Shown: positions 1 through 8,323, counted from the first letter of the stretch. The stretch is 47,748 bases of DNA from an uncultured Anaeroplasma sp. (GCA_945919465.1 CAMEJG010000010.1:1-47748); one strand, 5' to 3'. Notes: generated by a model from the letters alone, not told the origin. Translations and numbers: made by a program.

Positions 1-39
1 TATTATCCTTAAATAATTTGATAATTATGCCCTGAAATA

Positions 40-324
40 AAGTGCTGTTCTATATGTTATAATATAAATAAGCAAGAATATGATGAAGAAATAAATGAGA
101 TAAATAATAAAATATCTTCATTATATGAAGTAAAATCTGAAGAAAAAGATATAGAGCTAAGTATTAATAGATTTAAAGCACTTATTAGCAAATATGACCA
201 CTTAGAGACTCTAACAAGAGAAGTATTGAATGATCTGATACTTAATATAAATGTATATCAGTATGAGATGATTGATAAGAAAAGAGTACAAAGGATAGAA
301 ATTAACTATAATTTCTTACCTTAG
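40..324 (+). pseudogene. C-terminal remnant of a large serine recombinase
   Basis: The frame is open from about base 40 to a TAG at 322-324 and encodes roughly 94 residues rich in Glu, Lys and Ile. The tail, with LTREVLNDLI then NINVYQYE and RIEINYNF, matches the ending of large serine site-specific recombinases (a coiled coil followed by an 'I.I.V...q.I.I.Y.F' strand). An in-frame TAA at 37-39 and another early stop at 10-12 in frame 1 separate it from any upstream catalytic domain within the window. I see no start codon with a ribosome site. It directly abuts an orphan Rhs tip, so it probably records a recombination event. Family recognition is by pattern memory, not by a search. Confidence 0.6.
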
Positions 325-351
325 TTTCCTTTAGAATACTTCACACCGATT

Positions 352-990
352 ATGTATTATGATCCTACAGGACACTTCTTCGTTTCTGCTTTACTAATTG
401 GAACATTAGTCGGTGGAATCATTGGAGCGGGTGTTAGCGTTATATCACAAGGTATAACAAATGGATGGGATAACATTAACGGTTGGCAAGTGCTACTTGA
501 TGGTACGATTGGTGCTGCAAGTGGATTATTATCTGCAACTGGAATAGGTACAGTAGGGGCTGCGCTGATTTCTGGAGGATTATGTTTTGTTGGAAGCGTT
601 GGTGGCGATCTTATCTCTTCAAATGGCGATTGGTCATCAATAAATTGGGCCAATGCTGTTATTATGGGTATTGTAAATGTTGGTTTGGGTGCTTGGGCTG
701 GTGCGGGATCACAAAATTCAGCCGCATTAGGAAAAGGTTTGCTTAGGAATGGCAATGTAAATAAAACATTTGGAATTATTTATAATGCAGCTAATAATTA
801 TTTATTAGGTAATATTTCAAAACGTAGTTTTTCTGGTGTATTTAATTTATATGGAAATCAGTTCATTAATGCTGTTTCAAAGGTTCTTCCAGGAACTATA
901 GCACGATTAACAGCATTTAATTTAGGAAAATTAGGAATTACATCAATTATTTCTGGTAGTGCATCTATTGGATTAAATTATTTGTTTTAG
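352..990 (+). CDS. Orphan Rhs toxin tip, glycine-rich (tip 1)
   Basis: The frame begins at the YDPTGH motif that closes Rhs core domains but carries none of the YD-repeat core upstream. The following 200 residues are a hydrophobic, Gly/Ala-rich helical region (residues about 10-125, for example GTLVGGIIGAGVS and GTVGAALISGG), then a more polar C-terminal part. No Shine-Dalgarno sequence precedes the ATG and the in-frame upstream codons are not Rhs-like. It is therefore probably a silent cassette that would be expressed only after recombining onto an Rhs core. Gly-rich membrane-like tips can be pore-forming or merely pre-toxin domains, and the sequence does not decide. Codon use (GCG, GGC, CTA) is richer in G and C than the neighbouring Rhs core, which suggests separate ancestry. 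A gene for a small membrane protein follows after 10 nt. Confidence 0.6.
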   Translation: MYYDPTGHFFVSALLIGTLVGGIIGAGVSVISQGITNGWDNINGWQVLLDGTIGAASGLLSATGIGTVGAALISGGLCFVGSVGGDLISSNGDWSSINWANAVIMGIVNVGLGAWAGAGSQNSAALGKGLLRNGNVNKTFGIIYNAANNYLLGNISKRSFSGVFNLYGNQFINAVSKVLPGTIARLTAFNLGKLGITSIISGSASIGLNYLF

Positions 991-1000
991 TTAGGAGGCA

Positions 1001-1282
1001 ATGTTTAATAGGATAAATGACAAAACTTTAAATCATCAACGTATTTCTAACGATTCTAAATTAAGATACATTTATATCAATAAAAAAGCAGATCCTCAAC
1101 TTAAATGCATTGCTATTCAAGCGATAGTCTTCTTATTAAATGTAATATATACAATTGCAGCTTTTATTTTATTTGCGATTTTGGAAAAGCATTTGATTAT
1201 TGAATATATTTCATTCGGATATTTTTTTCTATCTATGATTATTAAAGGTAGTACGATTCTTATTATTAATTTAAAAAAATAA
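1001..1282 (+). CDS. Small two-TM protein, putative immunity partner of tip 1
   Basis: This 93-residue protein has a basic N-terminal third and two hydrophobic segments, about residues 40-63 and 70-91. It starts 10 nt after the tip 1 stop codon. An AGGAGG sits only 2 nt before the ATG, which is unusually tight spacing. Placement directly behind a polymorphic toxin tip is the usual position of an immunity gene, and a membrane-embedded immunity protein would suit a membrane-targeting tip. No family was recognised, and the immunity role rests on position only. Confidence 0.55.
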   Translation: MFNRINDKTLNHQRISNDSKLRYIYINKKADPQLKCIAIQAIVFLLNVIYTIAAFILFAILEKHLIIEYISFGYFFLSMIIKGSTILIINLKK

Positions 1283-1442
1283 CAAAACTAACCATAAGAG
1301 TTGAAGTATGGTGATTTCTATAGTTTACTATACTTTTTGTTACGGCTACTATTCATTCGGAAAAGTTTCTTGCACAATTACTAAGAAAAAAGAATGTATT
1401 TAGATTCTTTCGTCATTGGTTATTTTAAAGGAGTGAGCAATT

Positions 1443-1805
1443 ATGGTTTATGGATTAAATGAGTATAATCAATTGAAATTTTTAGAACAGTATAATTTTA
1501 AGATAGAAAACCATTCAAATGGATGATACACTGAAATTTGTCTAGTTAATGATGACGCTTGCATAGCTTATCATGAATGGTCGCAATTTGGAGATTACAT
1601 TGTTTTTGTTTCAAATAGTTTACAAGATTACCAAAATCATAAATATTTAAGAATTTATAATTTAAATTGGTTTGTTAATAATGTAGAACCAAACCTTAAA
1701 ATTATAAATCCAAAAAAAAGATATAGTTTTTTAGAATTGGTTAAGTTTTATTTAGAAAATCAATTAGAGAATAATAATACAATTTTCGAAGTGAAAATAA
1801 AATAA
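1443..1805 (+). pseudogene. Immunity-like gene interrupted by one in-frame TGA
   Basis: An ATG with good ribosome site (AAGGAG, spacing about 9) opens a frame that would encode about 120 residues but meets TGA at 1524-1526 after about 27 codons. Reading through it gives a protein ending FEVKIK, very like the FGVKIK end of the gene at 5050, and with similar length and aromatic-rich middle. The two are probably paralogues, and the TGA sits where the paralogue has Trp-Trp. TGA acts as a stop elsewhere in the window, so this is most simply a nonsense mutation (TGG to TGA). A sequencing error cannot be excluded. Confidence 0.6.
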
Positions 1806-1847
1806 TTTAAGTATTAACACAAACTTGTAGGAGTGTAGCTGTCATAA

Positions 1848-2005
1848 TATGGTTCTTTCCAAAATGAGGTAGTTCGGTAGGTAGCTATCTAAGATTTTAA
1901 GATAATGAAAAAATGATTATATACCCACCTCACTTTGGAAGAGGATATATAATCATTTTTTGCTTTGTCAGCTACAAATTTAATCATTTATGAAATCTTA
2001 CTTCT
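1848..2005 (+). repeat. Intergenic cassette repeat, copy 1
   Basis: This 158-nt element is repeated at 5620-5781. It contains a GGTA-rich stretch and then a perfect 16-bp inverted repeat (arms 1908-1923 and 1946-1961) around a 22-nt loop (1924-1945), and the right arm ends in six T. It sits between the end of an immunity-type gene and the start of Rhs coding sequence, as copy 2 does. Compared with copy 2 it lacks one GGTA unit, and its loop lies in the opposite orientation. The AT-rich hairpin plus T-run could also terminate transcription. Confidence 0.9.
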
Positions 2006-2128
2006 ATCAACCATTTTAAAAACATATTCAGAATTAATCATATACATAATTCTATTTCTAAAACAAATAATACTAATTCTAATAAGCTAAGAGGTTTATT
2101 TAATGATAATAATAAATATGTAGGAAGT

Positions 2129-5038
2129 ATGTGTATTAATGATAATAACCTAAGAGGTAATTATCAAGGAAATACCTATATTTATTTATCTTCATTAACT
2201 AAGGATGCCTTAACAATAGATAATGGAATATCATGTGTTAAGCTTGATAATACTACTTCATTAAGCTATATATTACAATCACCTAAAAATAGCTATTCAG
2301 GTAGTATAGGAATGTGGATTAAGATTAGAAAAGATAATTCTAATTATACTGGTAAATATACTTTATTTAGTAGATATAATAAGAATAAGACTAATAAACT
2401 AGAATTAGTATATAATAATAATTCATTAATCTTATATTTAAATAATACTAGTATAAGAACATTATCAAATAAATCATTAAATGAATATACGTTTATAGCA
2501 TTATCATTTAATATATATGAAGATAATGGTTATAAATTAGATTATAATATTCAATATAATGCATATAATTATTCATCTACATATTCATTATCAAATAATA
2601 TAGAATTAAATGATTATAATTATTATATTGGAGAAGCAATTAATGATATTGATGTATATCAAACAGGAATAATAATGTCATTAGATGAAATGTTAAATAT
2701 AAGTGATCTTAATGATTATTATAATATAACAAGCTTTTATTTAATAAATGATCCAGAGAGAGAATTTAAAGACAATGGAGTAGATTTCTTAAGCTCAATG
2801 ACATATCAAAATATTTCTGGTTATGAATTATATCCACTTCATGGAAGCTTATTGTCATTAAATGGTAAAAAAGAAAAGAATATTATAATTAAAAATAGAA
2901 GTATTTGTGATAAAGAATACTTCAATTATAATTATAAAAATAATAGATATTGTTTTGAATGTAATGGTAATTTATTAGAATATAATTTAGGAAATAATAA
3001 TCGTTATACAGTATCATTAAATGTATATGTTCATGAATTAAAAGAAGGACAAATCATATTAGAGGAATATGATAATAATGGAAATAGATTAATATTATAT
3101 ATTTTCTCTAGTGGAAGATTAGTATATGAAATAGGAACTTCTATTCATACTACAACACTTATATTAACAGCTAAAACCTGGAATAGAGTATCTATTTCAT
3201 ATAGTCATCTAAGCTCTAATTCTTATATGTGTTATATTAGGTGTAATAATAATCAGGATTCATTTACATTGAATTTTAGTAAAGCATTAGGTGATGTCAA
3301 TTTAGTATTAGGTGGTAGCTATACTACTAATAATCCATTAATTGGACAAATAGAAATGCTTCTAATTTCTAATACATATTTTTTAGATAATAATAATTAT
3401 AATAATATAAAGAATATGTTTTTTATGAATAAATATTCAGAAATAGATGATTTAGGTAGATTAATTAAAAGTGGAGTAAAGAATAAAGATAATAATATTA
3501 TTACTAATGAATTAGAATATCAAATAATTAATTCAACTCCAACTTATAATGTATCAAAAGAAATTATTAAATATGGTAATAATACTATTAATAGAAGCTA
3601 TTCATATGGAAGTAATAATAAGAAGAATAATATTACTAATATTAGTGATTCTATATTTGGAAATAAATCATATGGATATAATTATAGAGGATATTTAGTA
3701 GATGATAATGGGATTAGTATTACATATGATAGTAATGGTAATATATTAACATATGGAAGTAAGAGTTTTATATATGATTCTATAGTTAAGGATAAATTAA
3801 TTAAAGTAGGAAATAATAGTATTTCTTATGGTAGTAATACATTATTACCAAGCTATTATAAAGATAAGAATTTTATATATGAAGGAAATAGATTAAAAAG
3901 AATAATTATTTCAGGAGCTGATGAAACTACCTTTATAGATTATTATTATGATTTAAATGGATTAAGAATCAAAAAAGAAGTTATTACTGAATATAATGAT
4001 GATAGAATTAATGAGTTTGAAATAATTAAATATTATTATGAAGGAAATAGATTAATTACTGAATATAAGGATGAAAATAAGAGATTAGATTTCTTATATG
4101 ATAATAATGGTATATTATATGGATTTATAGAAAATAAGACTAATATATATTATTATGTAAGAGATTGTATGCAAAATATATTAGGAATTATTGACAGTAA
4201 TAAAACAATAGTCGTAAAATATAATTACAATGCTTATGGAGAAATATTAAGTACTACAGGTAATCCTTATATAGGTTCTAAAAATCCATTTAGATATAAG
4301 GGATATTATTATGATGATGAGACTAATTTATATTATTGTAATAGTAGATATTATGTAGCAGAGTGGTGTAGATGGTTAACACCTGATAGTGTTGAATATT
4401 TAGAGCCAGAAAGTATCAATGGACTAAATTTATACTGCTACTGCGAAAATGATCCTGTAAATCGATATGATCCATCAGGTCATTTCTGGGATTATGTATT
4501 TGATGCGGCATTTATTGCTTGGGGAATATATGATTTAGTTAATGGTGGTTATAAGGATTGGAAAAACTGGGTTGCTTTAGGTGTTGATATTGTGTTTGCT
4601 GTATTACCTTTTGTTCCATCTGGTGTTGGTCAAGTAATTAAGGTAGGTAATAAAATTGATAATGCTGTAGATGTAGCTAGTGCCATCAATAAAATTGATA
4701 ATATACAAGATATGTCAAAAGTTACTATGATTGGTAGAAGTATGGATCGTGTAACCGATACGGCAACATTAATTGGGAAAGCGGATAATTTATATGATGC
4801 TTGGAAAGGGTATGACGCTACTGCGACTGGTTTAAAAAGAGTTGCACATAATGGTATTTCTATGTTACATGATGCTGGATGGATGTTTGGTAAACTAAGA
4901 AGTGGCTACACGGTTATTGATATCGGCATGACTACTTTACATAGAGGTCGAGGATTATATTATGGCGCAGAACGCTTTGTAATAGGATTGTGGAAGACAA
5001 GAAACCTTTGGAAATTACCAATTAACTATTATTTTTAG
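2129..5038 (+). CDS. N-terminally truncated Rhs/YD-repeat protein with toxin tip 2
   Basis: Two LamG/concanavalin-like segments lie at about residues 30-190 and 275-435. YD-type repeats follow (YDSNGN, YNYNAYGE and similar), then the RHS-associated core (NPFRYKGYYYDDET, YYCNSRYYVAEWCRWLTPDS) ending in DPVNRYDPSGH near residue 786. The last about 180 residues are the variable tip: a hydrophobic pre-toxin part, then a polar domain with RSMDRV, YDAWKGY, KLRSGYTVIDIG and YYGAERF, a candidate nuclease-like toxin that I cannot assign firmly. The frame is open upstream to 1994 in Rhs-like sequence (NKLRGLFNDNN). The ATG at 2129 is therefore probably internal, and no secretion signal or proper ribosome site is visible. 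The core is extremely Asn/Tyr-rich while the tip has more balanced codons. The stop overlaps the ribosome site of the next gene. Confidence 0.8.
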   Translation: MCINDNNLRGNYQGNTYIYLSSLTKDALTIDNGISCVKLDNTTSLSYILQSPKNSYSGSIGMWIKIRKDNSNYTGKYTLFSRYNKNKTNKLELVYNNNSLILYLNNTSIRTLSNKSLNEYTFIALSFNIYEDNGYKLDYNIQYNAYNYSSTYSLSNNIELNDYNYYIGEAINDIDVYQTGIIMSLDEMLNISDLNDYYNITSFYLINDPEREFKDNGVDFLSSMTYQNISGYELYPLHGSLLSLNGKKEKNIIIKNRSICDKEYFNYNYKNNRYCFECNGNLLEYNLGNNNRYTVSLNVYVHELKEGQIILEEYDNNGNRLILYIFSSGRLVYEIGTSIHTTTLILTAKTWNRVSISYSHLSSNSYMCYIRCNNNQDSFTLNFSKALGDVNLVLGGSYTTNNPLIGQIEMLLISNTYFLDNNNYNNIKNMFFMNKYSEIDDLGRLIKSGVKNKDNNIITNELEYQIINSTPTYNVSKEIIKYGNNTINRSYSYGSNNKKNNITNISDSIFGNKSYGYNYRGYLVDDNGISITYDSNGNILTYGSKSFIYDSIVKDKLIKVGNNSISYGSNTLLPSYYKDKNFIYEGNRLKRIIISGADETTFIDYYYDLNGLRIKKEVITEYNDDRINEFEIIKYYYEGNRLITEYKDENKRLDFLYDNNGILYGFIENKTNIYYYVRDCMQNILGIIDSNKTIVVKYNYNAYGEILSTTGNPYIGSKNPFRYKGYYYDDETNLYYCNSRYYVAEWCRWLTPDSVEYLEPESINGLNLYCYCENDPVNRYDPSGHFWDYVFDAAFIAWGIYDLVNGGYKDWKNWVALGVDIVFAVLPFVPSGVGQVIKVGNKIDNAVDVASAINKIDNIQDMSKVTMIGRSMDRVTDTATLIGKADNLYDAWKGYDATATGLKRVAHNGISMLHDAGWMFGKLRSGYTVIDIGMTTLHRGRGLYYGAERFVIGLWKTRNLWKLPINYYF
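3194..4404 (+). repeat. 1.2-kb Rhs core direct repeat, copy 1
   Basis: This 1211-nt block reappears at 5885-7095 with a constant offset of 2691 nt and no indel. The encoded protein sequences appear identical throughout. It covers the second LamG-like segment, the YD repeats and the RHS core up to EYL, and stops just before the variable tip. Such identity implies a recent duplication or ongoing gene conversion. Confidence 0.92.
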
Positions 5039-5049
5039 GAGGCCTTTAA

Positions 5050-5445
5050 ATGGATTATAAGAAAGAATTTACTGATTTAGCAAAAAAGTACAATTTAAAT
5101 TATCAATATCAAGATTTCAAAAATTGCTTTGGAGGTAATTGGTGGGTTTATACACATAGTTTATACAATGATTCTGGTTGTTTTACAATTCACGTTCTAC
5201 CCCAAAGAGGAGAGGTAGATTGTTATTTTACAGAGAAGTTTAGTACTGATAGAAAAGAATTATGTGGTAATCCAATAAATGTATATGAAGTTGAAAAAGA
5301 AATCTGGAATAAGAATGCAAAAATATGGTTCTTTAAAAATCCATTTTATTACTGGAATCAAGAAAAAATAATTAAAACTCTAATAGAAATAATCAATGTA
5401 CTAATAGAAAAGGATAATGAATTCTTTGGAGTAAAAATTAAATAA
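5050..5445 (+). CDS. Putative immunity protein of tip 2
   Basis: A 131-residue soluble protein, aromatic-rich (GGNWWVYTH, WFFKNPFYYW), with no membrane segment. A strong AGGAGG overlapping the stop codon of the Rhs gene lies 8 nt before the ATG, so the two are co-translated. Position and size fit a cognate immunity protein for a polymorphic toxin. It resembles the TGA-broken gene at 1443, especially at the C-terminus (VKIK). The family was not otherwise recognised. Confidence 0.65.
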   Translation: MDYKKEFTDLAKKYNLNYQYQDFKNCFGGNWWVYTHSLYNDSGCFTIHVLPQRGEVDCYFTEKFSTDRKELCGNPINVYEVEKEIWNKNAKIWFFKNPFYYWNQEKIIKTLIEIINVLIEKDNEFFGVKIK

Positions 5446-5590
5446 TTGAATATTACGAAGTTTAAGAGCCACCTAATATTCTCTTTTTGAGCTACCAATA
5501 TTTATGAACTGAGCCAGACATTATATACTCGAATATTTTCAAAGTGATTTATCAATATTTGTTAATTGAGCCCTCCTATTATAAAATCTA

Positions 5591-5619
5591 TTTGAGACAT
5601 TAACACAGTCTCAAAATTT
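5591..5619 (+). terminator. Hairpin downstream of immunity gene
   Basis: TTTGAGAC (5591-5598) and GTCTCAAA (5608-5615) form an 8-bp stem with a 9-nt loop, followed by ATTTT. It may terminate the tip 2/immunity transcript. The stretch before it, 5446-5590, holds no gene, only loosely related GAGCC-headed segments. Confidence 0.5.
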
Positions 5620-5781
5620 TATGGTTCTTTCCAAATTGAGGTAGTTTGGTAGGTAGGTAGCTATCTAAGATTTTAAGATAATGCAAAAATGATTATATAT
5701 CCTCTTCCAAAGTGAGGTAGGTATATAATCATTTTTTGCTTTGTCAGCTACAAATTTAATCATTTATGAAATTTTACTTCT
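5620..5781 (+). repeat. Intergenic cassette repeat, copy 2 (loop inverted)
   Basis: The second copy of the 1848-2005 element is 162 nt long because of one extra GGTA unit. Hairpin arms at 5685-5699 and 5722-5736 match copy 1. The loop (5700-5721) matches the reverse complement of copy 1's loop at 21 of 22 positions. It lies between the tip 2 immunity gene and the second Rhs copy. Confidence 0.9.
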
Positions 5782-7798
5782 GATTCCTTTTTCGTCTAGA
5801 AATCTTACTTACCTTATCCTTCTCATGCCAGTTTATCTTATAAAGATATTCATCAATATTTGCCTGGATCCTATCAGGCAAAACATTTCATATAGTCATC
5901 TAAGCTCTAATTCTTATATGTGTTATATTAGGTGTAATAATAATCAGGATTCATTTACATTGAATTTTAGTAAAGCATTAGGTGATGTCAATTTAGTATT
6001 AGGTGGTAGCTATACTACTAATAATCCATTAATTGGACAAATAGAAATGCTTCTAATTTCTAATACATATTTTTTAGATAATAATAATTATAATAATATA
6101 AAGAATATGTTTTTTATGAATAAATATTCAGAAATAGATGATTTAGGTAGATTAATTAAAAGTGGAGTAAAGAATAAAGATAATAATATTATTACTAATG
6201 AATTAGAATATCAAATAATTAATTCAACTCCAACTTATAATGTATCAAAAGAAATTATTAAATATGGTAATAATACTATTAATAGAAGCTATTCATATGG
6301 AAGTAATAATAAGAAGAATAATATTACTAATATTAGTGATTCTATATTTGGAAATAAATCATATGGATATAATTATAGAGGATATTTAGTAGATGATAAT
6401 GGGATTAGTATTACATATGATAGTAATGGTAATATATTAACATATGGAAGTAAGAGTTTTATATATGATTCTATAGTTAAGGATAAATTAATTAAAGTAG
6501 GAAATAATAGTATTTCTTATGGTAGTAATACATTATTACCAAGCTATTATAAAGATAAGAATTTTATATATGAAGGAAATAGATTAAAAAGAATAATTAT
6601 TTCAGGAGCTGATGAAACTACCTTTATAGATTATTATTATGATTTAAATGGATTAAGAATCAAAAAAGAAGTTATTACTGAATATAATGATGATAGAATT
6701 AATGAGTTTGAAATAATTAAATATTATTATGAAGGAAATAGATTAATTACTGAATATAAGGATGAAAATAAGAGATTAGATTTCTTATATGATAATAATG
6801 GTATATTATATGGATTTATAGAAAATAAGACTAATATATATTATTATGTAAGAGATTGTATGCAAAATATATTAGGAATTATTGACAGTAATAAAACAAT
6901 AGTCGTAAAATATAATTACAATGCTTATGGAGAAATATTAAGTACTACAGGTAATCCTTATATAGGTTCTAAAAATCCATTTAGATATAAGGGATATTAT
7001 TATGATGATGAGACTAATTTATATTATTGTAATAGTAGATATTATGTAGCAGAGTGGTGTAGATGGTTAACACCTGATAGTGTTGAATATTTAGATTCAA
7101 GTAATATTAATGTATTGAATTTGTTTAGTTATTGTGGTAATGATCCTGTAAACATGTATGATCCAGATGGGAATAGTGCAGTGTTGGCCTTGATTCTTGC
7201 TGGAACATTTGCAGTTGGTTTCGGATCAAGTTTGCTTATTAATGCTGCACATAATGATTGGCAACTGGATTGGAGAGGCTTTGCACAAGCCGGTGTTGAT
7301 GGATTGTTTGCAATGGGATCTACACTGTTAGCGATGATAGGAATAGGTTTTTGGGCCTCTGTTGGTATAGGCGCAGCAATGGGGTGGTCTCAGTATGCAC
7401 TAGGTACTACTATTCAAGATGATGATATTACTTGGCTTGATTCATTAACTGCAATTGGATTTGGAGCTCTTGGAGGTGCGATAAGTGGAGCTGGAGCTGC
7501 TAACACAAGAAATATTGCTAATAATATGGTAGGGTTAAGTGATGATGGGGCAAGAGCGCTTGGTGCTATTACAAAAGCAGCAAATAGAAGGTTTCTTAAT
7601 CAAATTTCACCAAAAGGAATGCAAGCAACTTTAAATAGATGGGGCAAAATTGCTTTTGAAGCAGTACAATCTGCAACGCCAGGGACAATGAAAATGCTAT
7701 TTATGCAATCAGCAAGAAATATTGTGATTTATACTCCATTAGCAAATATTGTCACTGGAGGATTAAATCATGGATATAAAGTTTGGAGGTGGATCTAA
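5741..7798 (+). CDS. Second truncated Rhs protein with Gly-rich tip 3
   Basis: From 5885 the frame carries the same Rhs block as the upstream copy (second LamG-like part, YD repeats, RHS core). It then diverges after EYL into SNINVLNLFSYCGNDP and MYDPDGN. The last about 205 residues are a different tip, with Gly/Ala-rich hydrophobic helices (ALILAGTFAVGFGSS, AIGFGALGGAISGAGAA) followed by an amphipathic C-terminal part ending in YKVWRWI. The first about 48 codons are not Rhs: they read through the intergenic repeat and a foreign junction from a TTG with no ribosome site. The protein is therefore N-terminally truncated and probably silent unless recombined. It is paired with a membrane protein gene 13 nt downstream. 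Tip chemistry resembles tip 1, but toxicity is unproven. Confidence 0.75.
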   Translation: MSATNLIIYEILLLIPFSSRNLTYLILLMPVYLIKIFINICLDPIRQNISYSHLSSNSYMCYIRCNNNQDSFTLNFSKALGDVNLVLGGSYTTNNPLIGQIEMLLISNTYFLDNNNYNNIKNMFFMNKYSEIDDLGRLIKSGVKNKDNNIITNELEYQIINSTPTYNVSKEIIKYGNNTINRSYSYGSNNKKNNITNISDSIFGNKSYGYNYRGYLVDDNGISITYDSNGNILTYGSKSFIYDSIVKDKLIKVGNNSISYGSNTLLPSYYKDKNFIYEGNRLKRIIISGADETTFIDYYYDLNGLRIKKEVITEYNDDRINEFEIIKYYYEGNRLITEYKDENKRLDFLYDNNGILYGFIENKTNIYYYVRDCMQNILGIIDSNKTIVVKYNYNAYGEILSTTGNPYIGSKNPFRYKGYYYDDETNLYYCNSRYYVAEWCRWLTPDSVEYLDSSNINVLNLFSYCGNDPVNMYDPDGNSAVLALILAGTFAVGFGSSLLINAAHNDWQLDWRGFAQAGVDGLFAMGSTLLAMIGIGFWASVGIGAAMGWSQYALGTTIQDDDITWLDSLTAIGFGALGGAISGAGAANTRNIANNMVGLSDDGARALGAITKAANRRFLNQISPKGMQATLNRWGKIAFEAVQSATPGTMKMLFMQSARNIVIYTPLANIVTGGLNHGYKVWRWI
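5859..5882 (+). repeat. Hairpin at the 5' breakpoint of the second Rhs copy
   Basis: TTTGCCTG (5859-5866) and CAGGCAAA (5875-5882) form a perfect 8-bp stem with an 8-nt loop. The duplicated Rhs block begins 2 nt later at 5885. It has no T-run on the plus strand. A similar GC-containing hairpin lies at the breakpoint near 9698. Confidence 0.7.
5885..7095 (+). repeat. 1.2-kb Rhs core direct repeat, copy 2
   Basis: This is the partner of 3194-4404, 1211 nt with no indel. Upstream of 5885 and downstream of 7095 the two loci are unrelated, which defines both edges of the exchanged or duplicated segment. Confidence 0.92.
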
Positions 7799-7811
7799 TT
7801 GATTTGGTTAT

Positions 7812-8198
7812 ATGTTGGGGGGCCTAGTTATTCCTTGGATATTTTATTTCTTTGATTTGTTAGGGAATAATTTTGACAGCCACTTTTCTAGTAAAACTTT
7901 AAAAAGATTAACTGTGAGTAAAACTTCTTTTTTGAGAAGAGTTATTCCTTTACGAGAGGGAGATATTGTTAGGAAAGGCCAAATATGTGGACATAGATAT
8001 TATTTATATCCAAGAGTTTTGGCAGTGTTTATTCAATCGTTAATTATTTTAATAGGATTAATTATGATTGCTATACATTTGTTTTTAGTTCCATTTATCC
8101 CAAATTTGATTTTTGGAATTGTTGGAGGAGGATTACTTGGGTTATGGATTCTTTATACACTAATTATGTCTATCTTATCCCAAGGACTTCATATATAA
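7812..8198 (+). CDS. Membrane protein, putative immunity partner of tip 3
   Basis: A 128-residue protein with a short N-terminal hydrophobic segment (about 3-18), a basic soluble middle (about 25-68) and two strong membrane helices (about 70-95 and 98-122). It begins 13 nt after the Rhs stop codon. The only good ribosome site, GGAGGTGG near 7785-7792, lies inside the toxin gene about 20 nt upstream, so translation is probably coupled to the toxin. The immunity role is inferred from position. No family was recognised. Confidence 0.6.
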   Translation: MLGGLVIPWIFYFFDLLGNNFDSHFSSKTLKRLTVSKTSFLRRVIPLREGDIVRKGQICGHRYYLYPRVLAVFIQSLIILIGLIMIAIHLFLVPFIPNLIFGIVGGGLLGLWILYTLIMSILSQGLHI

Positions 8199-8323
8199 AC
8201 TAATAAATTAAAACAAACTTGCAGAGGTTGTGTATATTCAAGTGGGTGGATGCATCCTTTTTCTTCATAAATGAAATAAAGTTAATTATATGAATATATT
8301 TAATAGTTGAAGGTGGCGAAAGT

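Noticed and set aside
357-755. Antisense open frame opposite tip 1
   Set aside because: It mirrors the Gly/Ala-rich tip as a Pro/Ala-rich low-complexity frame with no ribosome site. It is a shadow frame.
1524-1526. In-frame TGA as evidence for genetic code 4 (TGA = Trp)
   Set aside because: Genes at 24684 (minus) and 27395 end in TGA, one overlapping the next start as ATGA, and Trp is encoded by TGG throughout. The TGA at 1524 is better explained as a nonsense mutation.
5460-5590. Loosely repeated GAGCC-headed segments suggesting a CRISPR-like or tandem array
   Set aside because: Spacing is irregular and the shared part is only five or six bases. It is not an array.
8250-8266. GGATGCATCC palindrome followed by T-run as a terminator
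   Set aside because: A perfect palindrome without loop leaves only a 3-bp stem around a tetraloop, too weak for an intrinsic terminator.
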